DNA from: Actinomycetes bacterium
GTDB lineage: Bacteria; Actinomycetota; Actinomycetes; Mycobacteriales; Mycobacteriaceae
Direction of reading: 5' to 3'
Assembly (NCBI GenBank): GCA_023460175.1
Contig: JAEWRC010000053.1
Location: forward strand, 1 to 16,959
DNA: 16,959 nt
The position numbers and the translations under genes were made by a program. Each line of letters starts with the position of its first letter. The first letter of the stretch is position 1. The notes under the pieces are model-generated. The model was not told the DNA's origin. It saw only the letters and a list, made by a program, of their open reading frames with translations, and made no database searches. Of the stretch, positions 13,870 to 16,959 are shown one piece after another.

Positions 13870-16080
13870 ATGCCGATCGCAATCAATCCTGAGCACGTAG
13901 ACCTGGCCGATTCGGTGCGCTCCCTGGTGGCGCGCGTCGCGCCCGCCGAGGTGCTGCACGAGGCGCTCGAGACCCCGATCCCCAACCCGCCGCCGTACTG
14001 GAAGGCCGCCGCCGAGCAGGGTCTGCAGGGGCTGCACCTGGCCGAGTCGGTGGGCGGACAGGGCTTCGGAATCCTCGAATTGGCCGTCGTGCTCGCCGAA
14101 TTCGGCTACGGCGCGGTGCCCGGTCCGTTCGTGCCGTCGGCGATCGCGAGTGCGCTGATTGCCGCGCACGACCCGAACGCGCCGGTGCTCTCGGGGCTGG
14201 CGTCCGGCGAGACCATCGCGGCCTACGCCATCGATTCCGGGCTGACCGCGACGCGGCAGGGCGAGGCCCTGGTGATCCGCGGCGAGGTCCGCGCGGTGCC
14301 GGCCGCGGCCCAGGCCTCGGTGCTGGTGCTGCCGGTGGCCGGCCTCGATTCGGCGACCTCCGGCGCCGAGTGGGTGGTGCTCGACGCCGACACCCTCGAG
14401 ATCGAACCGGTGCAGAGTGTGGATCCGCTGCGTCCCGTCGCGCACGTGCGCGCCAACGCCGTCGAGGTCGACGATGACCGGGTGCTGTCGAACCTGAGCC
14501 GCTCGGCCGCGCACGCGCTGATGTCGACCCTGCTGTCGGCCGAGGCCGTCGGCGTCGCGCGCTGGGCCACCGACACCGCCACCGCGTATGCCAAGATCCG
14601 CGAGCAGTTCGGCCGGCCGATCGGACAGTTTCAGGCCGTCAAGCACAAGTGCGCCAACATGATTGCCGTCACCGAGCGGGCCACCGCCGCGGTGTGGGAC
14701 GCCGCCCGCGCCATCGACGAGGTCGCCCGCGGCGACTCCGACCTCGAGGGCGCGCACATCGACTTCGCCGCCGCGGTGGCCGCCACGCTGGCCCCGGCCG
14801 CCGCGCAACACTGCGCCGAGGACTGCATCCAGGTGCACGGCGGCATCGGCTTCACCTGGGAGCACGACGCCAACGTGTACTACCGACGCGCGCTGGTGAT
14901 CGCGGCCTCGTTCGGCCGCGCCGCCGACTACCCGCAGCGCGTGGTCGACGCCGCCACCGCCACCGGGATGCGCGGCATCGACATCGACCTCGATCCGGAC
15001 ACCGAGAAACTGCGCGAGGAGATCCGCGCGGAGGTCGCGGCGCTGAAAGCCATTGCCCGCGAGGAACGCAACACCGCGATCGCCGAGGCCGGCTGGGTGC
15101 AACCGCACCTGCCCAAGCCGTGGGGGCGGGCCGCCAGCCCGATCGAGCAGATCATCATCGCCCAGGAGTTCGCCACCGGCCGGGTCAAGCGCCCGCAGAT
15201 GGGCATCGCGGCCTGGATCATCCCGTCCATCGTGGCGTTCGGCACCGACGAGCAGAAGCAGCGCTTCCTGCCGCCCACGTTCCGCGGCGAGATGATCTGG
15301 TGCCAGCTGTTTTCCGAGCCGGGCGCCGGCTCCGACCTGGCCAGCCTGAGCACCAAGGCCACCAAGGTCGACGGCGGCTGGCGCATCACCGGACAGAAGA
15401 TCTGGACCACCGGCGCGCAGTTCTCGCAGTGGGGCGCGCTGCTGGCGCGGACGAATCCGTCAGCGCCGAAACACAATGGCATCACCTACTTCCTGCTGGA
15501 CATGGCCAGCGAGGGCGTCGAGGTCAAGCCGCTGCGGGAACTGACCGGCAACGCGATGTTCAACACCGTGTTCATCGACGACGTGTTCGTCCCCGACGAC
15601 ATGGTGCTCGGCGAGGTCGACCGCGGCTGGGAGGTCAGCCGCAACACCCTGACCGCCGAACGGGTTTCGATCGGCAGCAGCGAGCCGCCGTTCCTGCCCA
15701 GCCTGGACAAGTTCGTCGAGTTCGTCGGCGAGGGGCACTTCGACCAGATCGAGCAGAACCGCGCCGGGCAGCTGATCGCCGAGGGCCATGCGGCCAAGCT
15801 GCTGAACATGCGCTCGACGCTGCTGACGTTGGCGGGCGGGGACGCGATGCCGTCGGCCGCGATCTCCAAGCTGTTGTCGATGAAGACCGGGCAGGGCTAC
15901 GCGGAGTTCGCGGTGTCGTCGTTCGGGACCGACGGGGTGCTCGGCGACGAGGAGACCCCGTCGGGCCTGTGGGCGCAGTTCCTGCTGGCCAGCCGCGCGA
16001 CCACCATCTACGGCGGCACCTCGGAGGTGCAGCTGAACATCATCGCCGAGCGGCTGCTGGGGCTGCCCCGCGACCCGTAG
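13870..16080 (+). CDS. fadE6: Double-length acyl-CoA dehydrogenase, FadE6-like
   Basis: A 736-residue flavoenzyme made of two acyl-CoA dehydrogenase modules in tandem, matching what I recall for M. tuberculosis FadE6 (about 731 residues), which also lies upstream of ESX-3. Such enzymes put an alpha,beta double bond into an acyl-CoA and reduce FAD. Module 1 (about 1-365) has a degenerate middle domain but a good C-terminal domain, with REQFGRPIGQFQ (244-255) and VHGGIGFTWEH (322-332). Module 2 (about 377-736) has the flavin/substrate signature FSEPGAGSD (482-490) and the end YGGTSEVQ (714-721). The short-chain-type catalytic Glu of YEGT is Gly here; Glu597 in TAERVS matches the base used by isovaleryl- and long-chain-type enzymes. 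The layout recalls the heterodimeric FadE pairs used in steroid side-chain degradation, fused into one chain. The substrate is unknown. Confidence 0.9.
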   Translation: MPIAINPEHVDLADSVRSLVARVAPAEVLHEALETPIPNPPPYWKAAAEQGLQGLHLAESVGGQGFGILELAVVLAEFGYGAVPGPFVPSAIASALIAAHDPNAPVLSGLASGETIAAYAIDSGLTATRQGEALVIRGEVRAVPAAAQASVLVLPVAGLDSATSGAEWVVLDADTLEIEPVQSVDPLRPVAHVRANAVEVDDDRVLSNLSRSAAHALMSTLLSAEAVGVARWATDTATAYAKIREQFGRPIGQFQAVKHKCANMIAVTERATAAVWDAARAIDEVARGDSDLEGAHIDFAAAVAATLAPAAAQHCAEDCIQVHGGIGFTWEHDANVYYRRALVIAASFGRAADYPQRVVDAATATGMRGIDIDLDPDTEKLREEIRAEVAALKAIAREERNTAIAEAGWVQPHLPKPWGRAASPIEQIIIAQEFATGRVKRPQMGIAAWIIPSIVAFGTDEQKQRFLPPTFRGEMIWCQLFSEPGAGSDLASLSTKATKVDGGWRITGQKIWTTGAQFSQWGALLARTNPSAPKHNGITYFLLDMASEGVEVKPLRELTGNAMFNTVFIDDVFVPDDMVLGEVDRGWEVSRNTLTAERVSIGSSEPPFLPSLDKFVEFVGEGHFDQIEQNRAGQLIAEGHAAKLLNMRSTLLTLAGGDAMPSAAISKLLSMKTGQGYAEFAVSSFGTDGVLGDEETPSGLWAQFLLASRATTIYGGTSEVQLNIIAERLLGLPRDP

Positions 16081-16111
16081 CGGTTTCCGCCGGGTGGGTA
16101 TACGCCCCACC

Positions 16112-16837
16112 ATGGCGGTGCACATCGGAACCTCGGGCTGGTCCTACGACCACTGGAACGGCGTGCTCTACGAGCCGGGCCTGGCCAAGACCAAGCGGCT
16201 GTGGCGCTACACCCAGGAGTTTGACACCGTCGAGCTCAACACCAGCTTCTACCACTGGCCGCGGGCGGCGGCGTTCGCGCGCTGGCGCGACGAGCTGCCC
16301 GAGGGCTTCCGGATGACGGTGAAGGCACCCCGCGGCCTGACCCATGCCCGGCGGCTGCGCAACCCTGAGCAGTGGATCGAGCGGATCGCCGACAGCTGGC
16401 CCGAACTCGGCGACCGGCGCGCCGCGCTGCTGGTGCAACTGCACCCCGCCCTGCAGCGCGACGACGAGCGCCTGGACCACTTCCTGAAGCTGCTGCCACC
16501 CGGCACCGCCGTCGCGATGGAACTGCGGCACCCGTCGTGGGACGCACCCGAGGTCTACGACCTGCTCGAGCGCTACGGAGCGGCGTACGTGGTGATGAGC
16601 GGCGCGGGGATGCCGTGCGTGCTGCGGGCCACCGCGAAACTGGTCTACGTGCGCTTCCACGGCCCCGATGACGCGCCGCTCTACGCCGGCTCCTACAGCC
16701 CCGACGACTTGCAGTGGTGGGCGCGGCGCATCGACGAGTGGCGCCGCCAGGGCCGTTCCGTGCTGGCATATTTCAACAACGACGGCGGTGGCAACGCCGT
16801 GCGCAACGCCCGGGATCTGCGAGCCCTACTCGACTAA
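16112..16837 (+). CDS. DUF72 (YecE-like) family protein
   Basis: A 241-residue DUF72 protein with a TIM-barrel-like fold and no established biochemical role. The diagnostic N-terminal block is IGTSGWSYDHWNG, followed by FDTVELNTSFYHWP and FRMTVKAPRGLTHARRL. Later come VAMELRHPSW and a C-terminal VYVRFHG ... AYFNNDGGGNAVRNA block, all family hallmarks. ATG 16112 gives MAVHIGTSGW, the usual close spacing to the first motif. GTG 16094 is in frame and would add six residues, but neither start has a good ribosome binding site. It begins 31 bp after the fadE6-like stop on the same strand, so it may be co-transcribed. Nothing in the sequence links its function to the dehydrogenase. Confidence 0.9.
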   Translation: MAVHIGTSGWSYDHWNGVLYEPGLAKTKRLWRYTQEFDTVELNTSFYHWPRAAAFARWRDELPEGFRMTVKAPRGLTHARRLRNPEQWIERIADSWPELGDRRAALLVQLHPALQRDDERLDHFLKLLPPGTAVAMELRHPSWDAPEVYDLLERYGAAYVVMSGAGMPCVLRATAKLVYVRFHGPDDAPLYAGSYSPDDLQWWARRIDEWRRQGRSVLAYFNNDGGGNAVRNARDLRALLD

Positions 16838-16854
16838 GCCTCGATCCGTGGATA

Positions 16855-16896
16855 GACCCCGGTGAGCGGGCCTGGGTGCGGTGTTGCGCCGGGGTC
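16855..16896. repeat. Inverted repeat downstream of the DUF72 gene
   Basis: Perfect 8-bp arms GACCCCGG (16855-16862) and CCGGGGTC (16889-16896) are separated by 26 nt, beginning 17 bp after the DUF72 stop. The loop is long, so this is at best a weak RNA hairpin. Confidence 0.4.
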
Positions 16897-16899
16897 GGG

Positions 16900-16939
16900 G
16901 CTGGTGGGCAGCGTGTAGCTGCTGGTCTGCCCAGCTTTT
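16900..16939 (+). terminator. Candidate rho-independent terminator after the DUF72 gene
   Basis: On the plus strand, GGGCAG (16906-16911) pairs with CTGCCC (16927-16932), extended by GCT/AGC across a 3-nt bulge. The stem is followed directly by TTTT (16936-16939), the order expected of an intrinsic terminator for the DUF72 transcript. The loop of 15 nt is long and the U-tract short. I see no gene in the rest of 16838-16959. Confidence 0.45.
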
Positions 16940-16959
16940 CCTGTGTGCTCCGGTCGGGC

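Noticed and set aside
12775..15108. Minus-strand open frame of about 777 codons opposite the dehydrogenase and fadE6-like genes
   Set aside because: Its composition is His/Arg/Gly/Val-rich and shows no recognisable fold. The plus-strand genes explain the stretch fully.

Overview
The window is high-GC actinobacterial DNA. I read it as a non-tuberculous Mycobacterium (Mycolicibacterium-like), because the left half is an ESX-3 type VII secretion locus whose EccC, EccB, EccA, PE and PPE proteins resemble the M. tuberculosis Rv0282-Rv0286 products almost end to end. The right half keeps the order I recall for M. tuberculosis Rv0276 back to Rv0271c. All homology statements come from recognising protein sequence by eye. 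No search was run.

Left half (1-8697, all minus strand): a tightly coupled operon reads right to left as eccA3, eccB3, eccC3, PE5, PPE4. The junctions are ATGA, ATGA, a 5-nt gap and TGATG. PPE4 runs off the left edge, so esxG, esxH, espG3, eccD3, mycP3 and eccE3 should lie beyond position 1. The encoded parts are the cytosolic AAA+ ATPase EccA3, the membrane proteins EccB3 and EccC3 (the FtsK/SpoIIIE motor) and the secreted PE5-PPE4 pair. In mycobacteria this machine supports siderophore-dependent iron uptake.

Control region (8698-8944): a -35/-10 pair with a 17-bp spacer drives eccA3. An IdeR-like iron box fills the spacer and touches the -10. A separate perfect 16-bp palindrome lies in the predicted 5' UTR, and a nested hairpin separates this region from the gene upstream.

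Right half (8945-16837): a minus-strand DUF2236/MpaB-type oxygenase diverges from a TetR regulator (TetR-1), with a small dyad between them. TetR-1 converges with a minus-strand VOC-family protein, and their stop codons overlap. The VOC gene diverges from a second TetR regulator (TetR-2) across 57 bp holding a dyad and a probable leaderless promoter. TetR-2 is translationally coupled to an alpha/beta hydrolase, then a D-2-hydroxyacid dehydrogenase, then a double-length acyl-CoA dehydrogenase (FadE6-like), then a DUF72 protein. This looks like a small-molecule or acyl-CoA catabolic module under two local repressors; its substrate is unknown.

The last 122 bp hold no gene I can support, only inverted repeats, one resembling a terminator. 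I see no tRNA, rRNA, CRISPR array, insertion sequence or prophage. Most of the window is ordinary, well-known mycobacterial biology. The points most worth checking are the second palindrome at the ESX-3 promoter, the compact oxygenase/ESX-3 junction, and the dehydrogenase gene set between the hydrolase and fadE6.
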